Shown here: positions 43,544-56,600 of the stretch, in pieces
Layout: every line of letters begins with the position of its first letter
Numbering within the stretch: the first letter of the stretch is position 1
NCBI RefSeq assembly: GCF_002105155.1
Contig: NW_019028985.1
Span: forward strand, 496,001-560,000
Direction of reading: 5' to 3'
DNA: 64,000 nucleotides
Source: Lobosporangium transversale
Lineage: Eukaryota > Mortierellomycota > Mortierellomycetes > Mortierellales > Mortierellaceae
Position numbers and translations under genes: made by a program
The notes under the pieces: generated by a model
What the model saw: the letters and a program-made list of their open reading frames with translations, nothing else
Told to the model about the DNA's origin: nothing
Database searches by the model: none

Positions 43544-44329
43544 GCCCAAACTTACTCCAACGTGGGTTTTATCCAGAGCGTAGAGGACACCTAACATACG
43601 AACAGCGTCTCCCTTAGCTTGTCGTCGTGCCTTTTCTACTGCTTTATGGTGTTGAAGGCTTTCCAAGCGCTGGATATCTACACTGGTAGAATTGTTTTGA
43701 TCTCCATTGGCCGTGATCGTTTTGTTCTGATTGAGATGAAATGTATTCTGTCGCAAAAGTGGCTTCTGATGTTGTTGTCGTTGTTGATGTTTTCGCTTCT
43801 CTTCTTCCCCTTCTTCTTCTTTCTCCTTTTGAAGCCTCAACGGAGAATCCGCAAAAAAATCTTCAAAAATTCGTTCCAACAACAATGGGGCTCTGATCTG
43901 CATGTTGGCCAGATATGCAAAAATGATGATGGACCCCGATTCCACTGATAGGCGGTACCTGGCTTTTAAAAAATGAACTATTTCCGCTGGATGGAAGAGA
44001 TATCGATGCAGGCGGGAACAAGTGCGCGCAAGATATGAGTATTCGTGCAAAGCCAAGTCACAGGCAATCCTGGAGAGGATTTCTGGAGGGAGCGTGGATA
44101 AAGTGGGTTCACATCGGAATGAGACAAAAGGTACGATGCCTTTTGATTTGATAGTAACAGCAGATGAAGAAGAAGGAGGAGAAGGGGAAGAGGTGGGGAT
44201 GGAGGAAGTAGAAGAGGAAAGGGGAAGCGAAGGGGATGAAGAAAATAATGATGAAGAGGAAGTGGAGGACGAAGATAAGGGTGTGACATAATTAAGGCAA
44301 TCTGTGCCGAAATCAGCTTGAGGGTTCAT
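41469..44329 (-). CDS. F-box-like protein with low-complexity middle, two exons
   Basis: Exons 44329-43556 and 43277-41469, phase-0 intron of 278 bp (donor GTAAGT, acceptor TTAAG), giving 860 aa. A Ser/Pro-rich start is followed by an F-box-like segment at about residues 78-125 (LSTLPPEILSRIACDLALHE, YSYLARTCSRLHRYLFHPAE). Exon 2 is mostly Ser/Gln/Glu-rich and looks disordered. A compact, probably folded C-terminal block follows (LNRTDKIAFLTKYTDRMHRR, LGIKDWGQQDIQRKKTYQLM, DLVAFYLGRYGG) that I do not recognise. F-box proteins usually bridge Skp1 to a substrate; the C-terminal block is the candidate target-binding part. The acceptor could lie a few bases away, but only this one keeps frame. 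The intron contains two long T runs on the coding strand. Confidence 0.75.
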
Positions 44330-45111
44330 GATTTGGGAACAGGGCTTGTTTTAGTAAAAGAAAGAGAGAAGGAGCAAGGGGGATCAAGGATGATAATGAC
44401 AATGCCAATGGCTATGACGGAAGATAATACAAATAAAAGTTAGCAATGCAGCAAAAGAAGAGGTAAGTAGAAGAAAAAGGATGAAGGAATTGTGACAGAA
44501 AAAAAAGTAAAGGTGATAAAAAGAAAAAAAGGGCCGTCACAAAAAAATGGCATGTGTAAGATGTCCGTGCACTCGTGGAACGATCAATGTTTTTTTTGGA
44601 TCAAGAAATTTATTGATATTGTGGTTCTCGGAAAGAACAACATATTCACTCATTACGTTCAAATGCCTGTTGTTGAAGCATTTGGATCTAAAAACCGCAA
44701 TTACTATGACGGTGGCTCGATGTTTCGCTCACTATTACCAGATCTCCCATTAACACGTCTTTTCTGCACGTAATGTTTACTGCAAAGAGTTACCTTCCTC
44801 ACTTTGGAGGTACTTGTTCTTTACCAAGTCTTTAAACTTCTTTTCTGTTTCCTTCTTTATAAATATTAATGAATGAGTGGTCAAGCTCTATATATGTATA
44901 TTTATTCATACACTTGACACACCAGAATGAGTGTTTCGAATCCGCCTATACTAATGATAGATCAAATAGGTTTTAATTAAGTCGCGTTCAATCTGTGCCA
45001 CCAAAATGGAAAAAGATACTTTGTGGCTTGGCTCCTCGATTTTACATTTCGTATTAAATTTCAGCAACGGTGTGTCCCAAGTTTGATCTTTCTTTTTGCT
45101 GGCCTCTCAAT
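44330..45111. other. Divergent promoter region of F-box and eS6 genes
   Basis: 782 bp between divergent genes. No gene seen. The bases just before the eS6 ATG are pyrimidine-rich (about 45083-45108), in keeping with a ribosomal protein promoter. Confidence 0.5.
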
Positions 45112-47231
45112 ATGAAGGTGCGCATATTATGTGACCTATAAATTTTTTCCGCCTTAGTCACGTGTGAATGTCTTTCCGTGCTAGACCCATGGAAAACCCA
45201 CTCCTACTTCAGGACTTGAGGCGAAACAGAGAAACCTCCCCCTATCATGGATGGATGCAACAATATGCTCAACAAACCATCGATCCATCTGCCCAAAACT
45301 ACTCGTCGTCACCGTCTATCTTCAGCTCTTATCATCACTTACAGTATCTAAAATGAAGAATTCAGAAAAACCAATCATACGAACATCAGATGAATGGCAT
45401 GTAGAGCCTCTGTTCAACAATTGTCAGTATTCTATCGCTTTTTTTTCTTTCAATGGAGATTGATATTTAGCGGCGCTCAAGGGATGATGCTAGGCAGCTA
45501 GTGGCTATTGCAGAGACTTTACAAGGAAGAGGGGACTCTGTATCTCGACTGATCCAAACTCTCACTAAAAAGCCAAGGAACATGATTTCATCTAATCTAT
45601 CAGATCTAATAAGATCTGATCAACTTTCACTCTTTCGAGATGATTTCTCAGGAATCAGGAAATTCTCTATCACTCATTCTTATCTTTCTGGAGACAATTC
45701 ATCAAAAGAAATCACTTTTTTGGGATGACTGAGTACTCATGTTTTTTCTTCTTTTTTATCTAGTTGAACATTGCCAACCCAGCCACTGGCTGCCAGAAGA
45801 CCATCGAATTTGATGATGAGCGCAAGACGTAAGGCTATTTTTTTTCCCCAAACAATTTGGAATTGGCGACATTGGAAGGAGAATACTACTTTCAAAAAAA
45901 ACCCCCTCCCTCTCCCAGCAATCAGACAATCGACTGGTGTACAGTGTCGCACTATGTTGCTTATACCGTTACTGGTAGCATCTTATTTTCAATATTCAAC
46001 AAAAGTCACGGCTTTAGCTTTTTATTATATTTATTTATTTTTATTGTTGCAGGATCAACCTTTTATCACCAACCTGCGGTTATATATCCTATATCCTATA
46101 TCCTAAATGAAGGAGGCAAATAGGCTTATTGACTCTTCTTCAATACTTTTATCTCTGATTGCTTTTATACTTTCTATAGTCGCATTTTCTACGACAAGCG
46201 TATCTCTGCTGAGGTCGCCGTCGATTCCCTCGGCGATGAATTCAAGGGCTATGTCTTCCGCATCACTGGAGGCAACGACAAGCAGGGTTTCCCCATGAAG
46301 CAGGGAGTTCTCCTCCCCTCGCGTGTCCGCCTCTTGTTGTCCAAGGGCCACTCTTGCTACCGCCCTCGCCGCACTGGTGAGCGCAAGCGCAAGTCCGTCC
46401 GTGGATGCATTGTTGGCTCCGACATGTCTGTCCTCTCTGTCAGCATTGTCAAGCAGGGTGAGCAGGAGCTTCCTGGCCTTACTGACACCACTATCCCCAA
46501 ACGTCTCGGACCCAAGCGTGCTAACAAGATCCGCAAGTTCTTCGTACGTAAACTTTTTTTTTTTTTTTTTTTTTTTGTGATTGCGATGACTTGTGAGTGT
46601 CAGGAGCCTATTTTATTTATCAACAGAAGATCATCAATTACTCGGGAACAAAAAAAAAGGAAAAAAAGAGTCTGATCGACGTTCAAGACATCTGATTTAA
46701 CACTCTACGGGACCAATAGACAACAGTTTCTTATTCGTTTCCCCAACAACTCGAGATAATTCAGTGGACAACATAGAAAGATTGGCATAGAATTCACAAA
46801 TCCTTCTTGAGGAAGAAGTTGGATTTAAATTTATGATTGGAGCGGCATACATCAAGATGCTTTACAGGCAAATAATGTGTTTATTTCTCAAGATGCTAAT
46901 ACCAATCCATTTGCTTTTATGTATATACATTTAACCATTGTAGAACTTGACCAAGGAGGATGATGTTCGCAAGTTCGTTATCCGTCGCGAGGTGCAGCCC
47001 AAGAACCCTGAGAAGAAGCCTTACACTAAGGCTCCCAAGATCCAGCGTCTTGTCACTCCTATTGTTCTTCAGCGCAAGCGTCACCGTTTGGCTCTCAAGA
47101 AGCGCCGTGCTGAGAACGCCAAGGAGGCCGAGGCTGAGTACAAGGCTCTTCTCGCCAAGCGTGTCAAGGAGGCTGCCGAGAAGCGTCAGGAGATCAAGAA
47201 GCGTCGTGCTTCTTCCCTCCACAAGGCTTAG
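45112..47231 (+). CDS. RPS6: 40S ribosomal protein eS6
   Basis: Four exons: 45112-45117, 45764-45828, 46180-46543 and 46944-47231. All are GT..AG and in frame, giving 240 aa. The first exon is only ATGAAG; the protein then reads [20 protein letters not shown], which is the eS6 N-terminus, through [51 protein letters not shown] and [11 protein letters not shown], ending [11 protein letters not shown]. The terminal RRASS is the conserved S6-kinase phosphorylation site, target of TOR/PKA-type signalling in other eukaryotes. eS6 is part of the small ribosomal subunit. Codon use in exons 3 and 4 is strongly biased to C-ending codons, as in highly expressed genes. Intron 1 (646 bp) is long and holds an 86-codon open stretch (see findings). 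Confidence 0.97.
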
Positions 47232-47751
47232 AACCAAATAAAAACGAACCCTCCTTCTACCTCACCTCTATTCAAATAAATCGACGATCTTGCAACATAG
47301 GTCCATATTATTTGTTGTAGTTTTTTTTTTTTGTTGTTGCCATTATTCTTGGATGTGTTCTCGTATTTGGGATAGCCTATGATTGTTATTATTATTACGC
47401 CATTGCGCCACTCTCATTGTCGTTCACTTCGGATGGGCGAATTGAAATGATGTTAGATGCAGATCACGTGCCTCGTTGAGCGAAGGAAGCAAAGGAACCT
47501 TTTTTTTTTTTCTCTGGAAAGAAAAAGAAAAACATTTTTATTTCCCTTTTTCCTTTTCCTCTTTCTTCAATCGCCTTCTCTCCTCTCTTCCATTACAACC
47601 ATCACATACAACGAACCCTTAATCCACACTAATTTGTGTACAACCTTCATTCCAGTGGTCATATTCTATCCACCCATTTCATTTCCATCCATTATTCATA
47701 TATTCTTTTATCAGGCTTTCCATTATAAAAAACAAACTAATAAACAAAAAC
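47232..47751. other. Intergenic between eS6 and UBE2E-type genes
   Basis: 520 bp holding the eS6 3' side and the promoter of the E2 gene. The last 250 bases are CT/AC-rich (about 47495-47700). No gene seen. Confidence 0.5.
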
Positions 47752-49141
<1,390 letters not shown>

Positions 49142-49543
49142 AAGAAAAGAGGCTTCATACTGAGAGGCAGAGCGTGTCGATCTGGCGTAACAGAAACACC
49201 ATTTCTTTTAACTAGAAAAAAAACACACACACACATTGTTATTACAGGAAGCTGGTAGTTGAAGTTCATGCCAATCTTTTGTTTTGTTTGTCCAGATGTT
49301 ACACGTTAATGTTATGGAAATCAATAGGGAAAAGGGAAAAAAAAAAAAAAAACGACAAAATGCTTTTTCAGCGTGCAAGCTCAATTATAATAATAATAAT
49401 AATAAAAAAAAATAAAAAAAAGTTCATGACATGATGAGGCATGTATGATGAATGAAGTCAAAGTGTTTGTATTGAGGGCTTGTCCTTCATTTCTATGAGT
49501 AAAAGGGATCAGAAATGGGATTTTTTTTATTTTATTTGTAACT
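49142..49543. other. Intergenic between convergent E2 and RidA genes
   Basis: 402 bp holding two 3' ends. It contains a poly-A run near 49336 and AATAAT repeats near 49387-49402. No gene seen. Confidence 0.5.
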
Positions 49544-50481
49544 CTACTTGGAAACAGTGGCGATACATTCAATCTCAACTAGGACGTCCTTAGGAAGACG
49601 CGCCACTTCCACACAGGAACGTGCAGGGAGAGCTCCACCGAGACGCTACAACGGATAAAAAAAAGAATGAGAAAAGAAAGAAATAAGTTTAAAGGGCAAT
49701 TTTTTTTATTTTTTATTTCCGTTTTTTATTTTTTTAATAACATATACCTTGCTATAGACTTCATTGACAATAGTAAAGTCATTCATGCTTTTCAAAAAGA
49801 CAGTAGACTTGACGATCTGACCGAATGAAGAATCGGAAGCCTTGAGGACTTCGCCCATGTTGGTCAAGACTTGTTCCTAGCAAATATGAGCAAAAGAAGA
49901 TTGAGTTTAGCTAGTTAGTTAGCTAATAAAATAACTACCTTGTTTCCGTTATTAATTTAATGGCAATGGCGATGGTAATGGTAACGGCAATGAGAACGGG
50001 GATTGGAGGAGGAAGGAGAGAGAGGGGGGGGAACACGTCGAAGTATTCTCTCTTCGCCCGCTCCTTCCTTCTCCGAGAAGATCCGAGTAAAAAAAAAAAA
50101 ATCTCCATTGAACGCCAGTATTTTTTTTTGTTGGGGACTAAAAAAAAAAGACTTCTTACAGTCTGTTCCTTTACGCCTCCAGGAATCACTTCGCCATTGG
50201 CGGGGTTGACAGGAATGCAACCTGAGCAAAAGACGAAGCCGTTGGCAACAATAGCTTGTGCTATAAAAAAAAAAAGAAAGGGAGAATTAAGGACGAGGCG
50301 TGATTTAATGAAATTTAATGATTCGTGGGAAAAAGTGCAATTAAAAAAAAAAATCTTTACAGTAGGGACCGATGGCAGCAGGTGCAGTAGAAGTGCTCAC
50401 AATCTTGTTGACAGTTGCTGTGGACATGGGACGAATCTGGTTGGTGATGGCAGCCAGACGACGAATGGCAATGAAATTCAT
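49544..50481 (-). CDS. RidA/YjgF/UK114-family reactive imine deaminase, probably mitochondrial
   Basis: Four exons on the minus strand: 50481-50361, 50260-50160, 49876-49748 and 49645-49544, all in frame, 150 aa. The first 20 or so residues ([20 protein letters not shown]) are basic and hydrophobic without acidic residues, as in a mitochondrial presequence; an inner Met at residue 19 could give a cytosolic form. The body has the family blocks [46 protein letters not shown] and [20 protein letters not shown]. The Arg of PARS is the catalytic Arg of RidA. Such enzymes hydrolyse reactive enamine/imine intermediates from threonine and serine dehydratases; the yeast mitochondrial form (Mmf1) supports isoleucine synthesis and mtDNA stability. 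Confidence 0.95.
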
Positions 50482-50758
50482 GTCTGTTGTTGTTGTGAGG
50501 AAATGAGAGTGAGGAATGTGAATGTAAAAAAAAAAAAAAAAAAAAAAGAAAAGAAAAAGAAAGAAGCTCTTTTTTTTTTTCTCTTGTACATACGGACACA
50601 CACCTCAGACGCGTCCAACAAAGCAAATGAAAAGACTTTTTTTTGATATGCAAACAATGCCACTCAAAGGGTGGTCTTTATTTTTATTAGTGATAATACA
50701 TGTAAATGACAGAATAAATCAAACTATGCTTTTTTGGTTTTTTGGTTTTTGGTCTTTT

Positions 50759-51853
50759 TTAAAGCATCTGAACAAGGCCTACAGCAGCAGCAACAACAAT
50801 CAATCCAGCATTGGCCCAAGTTGCAGTCGAGAACTGAGCAGCAGCACCGCTGGGCTTGGTGTCAGGCTTTGCTCCACCGGTGGAAGAAGGTGATGGGGAG
50901 GAACCAGAAGGAGTGCCAGTGGGTTTCACAGAGATGTCAGTGAATGTGCAGTTGGAGCTAGCACACAAGCACTGAGCTGCAACAGGGTCCCACCATTCCA
51001 TTGCACAGTTAGCAGGGACGGGGGTGCGGTAACCTGTCTGACCTGCAGCGACGACACGTTCAGGAACGGGCGTTGTTACTGAAGGCTCAGCCTTTGGGCA
51101 TCCATAGCAGGTTGACCAAGGTCCTGATGCAAAGTTGCACACCTCCAAAATTCCCTTATCGATCGATCCAGCCTTGGTATCATCCAATCCGTTACAGATC
51201 TCCTTTCCGACTGCAGGCTGGTTGCACTTCATGTAGGGCTGATCTGCCAATTGAGAGGCCGGGACCGGGTTCTTCATCCACTCCAACATCTGCTGGTTGG
51301 TGACGAACCAGACATCCTTCTGAGCTCCAGCCCAGTTAAAGAACTCCTTGAACATGCTTACAGACTCGCCAACCTGGATAGGGTGAAGGTAAATACCAAA
51401 GGGTGAGCGCTTTCCTGTGTAATGAGTATTGAAGTTATCCTTGAGCCACTGTGCGACTTGAGCCGAGGTTCCAGCCAACTGAGGATCCATGCTATAGGGC
51501 TTTGGGGGTGTACTGCCGTCCATGATAGCATGCATTGGGATTTCCCACATGCCGGGCAACTTGACTCCCTGTTCACAGATACCGTTCCAGCAATCGTTTG
51601 CAAGACCATAATCGAGAGTGTAGGGCCAGAAAGCAGTCGTGGGCAAAGCCGAGACTGAAGAATCGTAAAGGAATTTCTCTTGAGCGAGAATATCGAACGT
51701 TGCCTTTGAGTAGTTGAGGAATGGAGCACGGAATCCGTTCAACTTTGCGAAAGGAACACCAGCAAATGCATTGATGGACATGCGGTTACCAGTGATTTCC
51801 TCTATTTTTATACATTCAAAATAAATAAATAGATCAGTAAAGGGATTCATTCC

Positions 51854-51889
<36 letters not shown>

Positions 51890-52340
51890 AACCATGCTAT
51901 TTAGGATTTTGGAAAAGGAAAAGAGGAGAAGGGAGCGTAGGGGGGAGGAAAGGAAACTTACCAGCTGGAGGAATTCCAATGTGGTTCATGGTGTGGCCAG
52001 CAACCTCATTTCCTGCAGCATGCCACTGTTGAATCAAAGAGTAATCAGAATAGAGGGTCTGGGTGAACCAGGTGGCCTTGATAGGGCATCCATTAGGGTT
52101 TCTGTGATTCTCCATCAACTTGGCAGCCACAGGCACAGTCTGTGCTTGGATAGCATCATCAAAAGTCAAAGTGAAGAACTGGGGAACAGTCTTGGGATCC
52201 ATACCCTTGGGAGGGTCAGCTGAGGGGCAAACACAGGCAGGGAAGACACATTGGGCAGCATCACATGACTCGGCCTCAACACCACCAAGCAGAAGAGCCG
52301 ACACGGCAGCAGCAGCCAACGAGATTGTAATAAAACGCAT
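50759..52340 (-). CDS. Chitin deacetylase-like polysaccharide deacetylase, GPI-anchored
   Basis: Exons 52340-51962 and 51801-50759 with a 160-bp phase-1 intron, giving 473 aa. A signal peptide (residues 1-23, LAAAAVSALLLGG core) is followed by a short Cys-rich segment and the NodB-type deacetylase domain. Motif 1 is TFDD (D61, D62) and motif 2 is HTMNH (H116, H120), which supply the metal-binding Asp-His-His. After the domain come a Cys-rich stretch (CYGCPK, CAMEWWDPVAAQCLCASSNC), a Ser/Pro/Thr/Gly stretch, and a hydrophobic C-terminus (AGLIVVAAAVGLVQML) that fits a GPI-anchor signal. The enzyme would remove acetyl groups from chitin to form chitosan at the cell wall, which is prominent in Mucoromycota walls. 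The intron holds a T run of more than 25 on the coding strand. Confidence 0.93.
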
Positions 52341-54759
52341 CTTGTCTTGTAATAATTAAAACTGCGAAATATCATTAAATTTTGTGTAAAAAAAACATAA
52401 TCAGAAATTAGTTTTCCGTTAATAATTTTTTTTTAGATTCGATGATGGATCAGATATTGATGGTATGATATAGATATAACATATAATGTTGATGTATATT
52501 GGACCGTTATGGGGTTGGCTGATTGATTGGTAAATGAAGACTTTTTGCATGAAGTGTTTTTTTTGCTCTTTTTTTTGCTCTTTTTTTCCTTAGTGGTTCC
52601 AAGTGAAATGAAGCAACCACAGGTCCACATCCTCTAGTGGTTTCCAAAGTGTGACAATAAGGTGCTCCTGTCCACAGCATCCTGGAAACACTTTAAGATG
52701 ATAAAAAAAAGGAACTAGTGCTGTTGTGGTGCTGAGAAATCCAAGGCTTATTCTCCCCTTTTTTTTCCTTCCTTATCATTCTTCAGCTCTTCAGTGTTCC
52801 ATGCAAGTCATACGACAGGAAATGAATGAACTGAGGAATCGAGTGTGTATCTGTGTATGCTGCTTTATCAGGAGAAAAAAGTATATAAAAGTTGATATGT
52901 ACCTGGAAGAGAGTGTGAGCAAAATGTCGAGTCAATGTGATGCGAGCAAATGGAAGGTAAAAAGGATGAGATAATTGCAGGAGGGGGGGAATATGGCTCA
53001 AGCTCTGTAAAGGAAGGAAGGATGAGGAAGTAGGAAGGATATAAAGATGTAAAGATGTAAAGAAAAGACGGGAAGAAGAGAGCGTTTTGGGGGGAATCTG
53101 TTGGCGTTTTTATATGAAAAGGGAAATACGCCAGATGACGAGACAAAAAATAAAGGAATCGGTAGCCCAATTAAATAAAAAGATAAAAAACACAAGTAAA
53201 ATAAACCTGTTCAATTTGTGCTATACATATAAAATAAAGTAAAATATCATGAGGAAATGATGTTGATCGGTAGGTGACCGATTGGTTTGGCTATAGTGAA
53301 TATGCTATAATGTAAGGACGGTGATGCTACTGCTGTTGTTGTTAGTGATGAGAATGAGAGTGAGGATGAGAGAAAAGCCTTGACGACCTACATCCGTCAA
53401 GGAGAGGAAGGAATACAAGCGAACAAATATTATTTTTAACAAGCATTTTCTGTTTGTGTTCAATTTCCTTGTCCGGCATAGGCGAAACATGGGTCAAGTG
53501 AAAAAAAATTATTTATATCTCTCTGTCCTTTGTTGTCACACCATTGCCAGTCTATTAAATCGTATTTTTAGCGGAGGGGCACGGATTAAAGAAAAATTCC
53601 CTTGCCCATTATTCATGCAGCTTCGTAAGAAACTTTCCACAGAACACGATTATCAGCAGAGGAAAAGGGAGAAGGAGAACGCCCGTTGAATATGTCGTAC
53701 ATCGTACATATGCGATAAACACATTAAAAAAGAAAAACAAAAACAACCAGAAATAAAAAGGATTGGCTTGATAAAACTGATCATGGCCAACGATAAAATG
53801 GTTGCACCGTATTAATAGCCCTGAACTTACGCCATCACCTTCTCGCTCCTATGACTTAATTGAATACAACACCGAGTTAAGAAATATCCATGTTCTTTTT
53901 TCTCTTTCTGTTTAAAATGTTAAACAATGGTCTCCATCTTGACATTTAAACATTACTGATTTGAACCCAGTATTCATATCCTAATAAAGGATATTACTAA
54001 TGTATACATTGCTAATTAAGTTTCATTTGATCAGTATGCAAGCGAGAGTATACGAAGCAATCTGCACGGGACGATAAATGGTAAATAACGCCCTAAAAAA
54101 CATTACTCCGTATCCTATCCATTTGCTCTTCTTTTTTTTTTACGTCTCTCGACTATCCGCCGTTATCCCGTTATCGTGTCCACCTCTGGGTCAGCAAGCC
54201 TTACATTCAATACGCTACATCCACAGGTTTAATAACGTCGGCTCACAAAGGGATCTAAAACTAAATCGTTATATTTGTGGTCTAAGTGGCTACCTTCTCC
54301 TTTTAACAATACATCTAGGGGCGATGCGCGTACTTAAAAACCACGACAACTGCCCAGACGCATTGAGAGTAACATGTTAGAGCCGAGATGGAACGTGCTT
54401 TTTGAGCAATGCTCATTTAGACAGTTTTCCTTATCAGTCAACTTCATGGCATCCAAAAAAAGGAAACACAAACCTTGGTTGATCAGCAGAGATAATGGGA
54501 AAAAGTTGTTTACATATACACATATGTAAGTATAGTAACTAGAACAACTACGGTCTCCATGGCAAAGATGCAGGCGATAGTGAAAAAGCGATAAAGGGAA
54601 GAAGGCTCTTCTACCAGGGCTATGGAATATACATAATTGTTGATAATCATCGATATATGTCCTTGCTAAGCGATGAAAACAACGTGATAATGTCAAACAG
54701 CTTTTTTTGTTTGGCACCTCAAAAATTCCTTAGTTTACTCCTTCGACATGTTCATCTAG
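52341..54759. other. Intergenic, chitin deacetylase promoter side and beyond
   Basis: About 2.4 kb. The first few hundred bases are the promoter side of the deacetylase gene. Open frames up to 127 codons occur (54334-54717 minus, 54078-54380 plus), but none has a recognisable motif or convincing composition. Confidence 0.5.
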
Positions 54760-55375
54760 GATGACTAACATATCATTCTTATGAAAGATCTCATAGGTTG
54801 ATTGGGTGATGGCTGGATCCTTGTACATGGAGCTGGTTACTTCCTTCGAGCATGATCAGTTCTTTACCATTCAGATCGCTTCTTCTGGTCCCATCCACTG
54901 GCACTCGCCACTGAACCACAAGTATCTTAGGTGATTCAGATCAGTCAGCTTATCCAAGCCTGACTCCGTTCAAATCACACGGCTTCCTATAGTTACCAAC
55001 GCCCAACCTTGTATCTAATCAACGTACCTGAGTTTTTGCCATGGCTTCACATGCGAAAGAATTGGTTAACCTTGGTGTGGACAGTAAAACCGGCAATTTC
55101 AGTTTTCATAAGATTAAACATTGAGGTGCAGTGCTGTGATACAAGTCAACTTCATCAAGGCCACCTGCCAATTCCATAATTTTGAAATATGAAGCTGTAG
55201 ACAACCATCAAATTGGAAAGGCTGCTCAGGATACCCTCGAAGCGCTGTGTCTTGCTGGGCCGATCTCTACATCCCACGTGATGGTAAGATGTGTTCTGGA
55301 AAGTTATAAATGAATGAAATTTGCTTGGTGCAATGTTTTTGCTTAAATGTCTGGATATTGCTCCGAGAAAATGAC
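54760..55375 (-). pseudogene. Decayed F-box/LRR gene, relative of 1948-3456
   Basis: Two blocks resemble the F-box/LRR gene at the other end of the window on the same strand. 54810-54960 matches 2008-2150 (GGCTGGATCCTTGT, CACAAGTATCTTAGG, CTTATCCAAGCCTG against the intact GGCTGGATCCTTGT, CCAAGTATCTCAGG, CTTGTCCAGGCCTG). 55195-55365 matches 3110-3290 (CATCAAATTGGAAAG, CAAAGCG/CGAAGCG, TAAGATGTG, AAATGTCTGG). Roughly 700 bp of the intact gene between them is missing or scrambled, and frames are broken throughout. It is a non-functional remnant. Confidence 0.85.
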
Positions 55376-56600
55376 TTCGATAGACCTCAAACCTGACAGT
55401 GACTTCGGTTGTCTCTCTTTTTCCAATTCATCCGTTGGACAGCGAGGCAAGAGACACTGGAATAGGATACTGCAGCTATTTTTGTCATTACACCATAACA
55501 ATCGGTAATATTAAAAGATTGAGAATGGTGGATGGGTTGAGGAAGTAAAGACTGTCAAGTACATATAAATACCTACAGCTATTTGAAGCCTATTACAGAT
55601 AGAGCTCCGGTTGAGCAATAAGGGGAGAGAAAAAGTGAAAGAGGAGCAGACAAAATAAGCGAGGGTTGAAGAAGGAGAGCATGAGGGCATATCGTGAACG
55701 AGGAGGTAAATAAAAAGCATCAAACTTGTCCATCCGAGTGTAAGTTCTCATACGCGAGGCAGACATTGACTGCATCTACGACTGATAGAAGTAAACAACA
55801 AAATATAAACGTGTTGTGTTCGCTTTCCCATGACGAACTCCATCAAACAAGCTAAACACGCATGAACTCTACTCTTGTTGGTTCAATTCTATTTCTATAC
55901 CCCTGCCAACCCTTACTTTTTTTTTCATTATTATTTCGAGAGTGAAAAGCATGAACAGTTCTTGACCTTGAAGGTCGGTTATTCGTCATCCCATTATACA
56001 CGGCACCTTCCCTCAGACACATTCAAAGACAGACATTATAGACTTGGCCTTATTTTTATTTTTATTTTTTTCGTTTGGTCAAGCCTTAGGCTCAATTTTC
56101 TTCAAGAGCGAGCATGAGGAAAACGAAGCACACAATCCGACGTTTCGTCCTTGATATTGTACTTGGCCTTTGAGCGCCATGTAGAGGTAGCATGAATGCA
56201 TTTGCCATGGGCATGGATATAAAGGTAAAACTAATAGAGGTCTTTATAAGCACAACATAGTCAGATATCAAGTATAATATCGTTCGAGTGCTCAAGGCTT
56301 CTCATCCAATATCTCCTTTATTTGTGAGTCTTGCCTTTGTCCCGCATCTACCCTTGTTCCTCGTCCTCCCATTCTCTCCTTTATTTATTCATCACTACGA
56401 GCACGAGGCCACTAAAAAGGCCTGGACTGTTTTTGTTTTTAATTGGGATAAAACAAAAAAATGTTCCCCTCCCCCTCAACTTTCTCCACAATCGTTTCTC
56501 AATCCACTCCCCTCACTCCTTCCTTCTCCTTTTCCCTCATTTTTCATCCACCTTCTTTCATTCCATATCTTCTTCCTCTCCTCCTTCTCCTTTAATAATA
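55376..56600. other. Intergenic, promoter and leader of the large F-box/LRR gene
   Basis: No gene supported. The last 140 bases (about 56460-56595) are CT-rich and lead directly to the ATG at 56601. A frame open across this region from 56331 is composed of Pro/Ser/Phe from the CT tract and was not used as the N-terminus. Confidence 0.55.

Noticed and set aside
45480-45740. Possible box C/D snoRNA in eS6 intron 1
   Set aside because: C-box-like (ATGATGC, ATGATTT) and CTGA sequences occur, but neither pair has a proper C box or a terminal stem.
54334-54717. 127-codon minus-strand open frame
   Set aside because: No recognisable domain; lies next to a decayed gene region and has no supporting signal.
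56331-56600. Longer N-terminus of the large F-box/LRR protein
   Set aside because: The 90 extra codons are Pro/Ser/Phe from a CT-rich leader; the ATG at 56601 sits right before the F-box-like segment.
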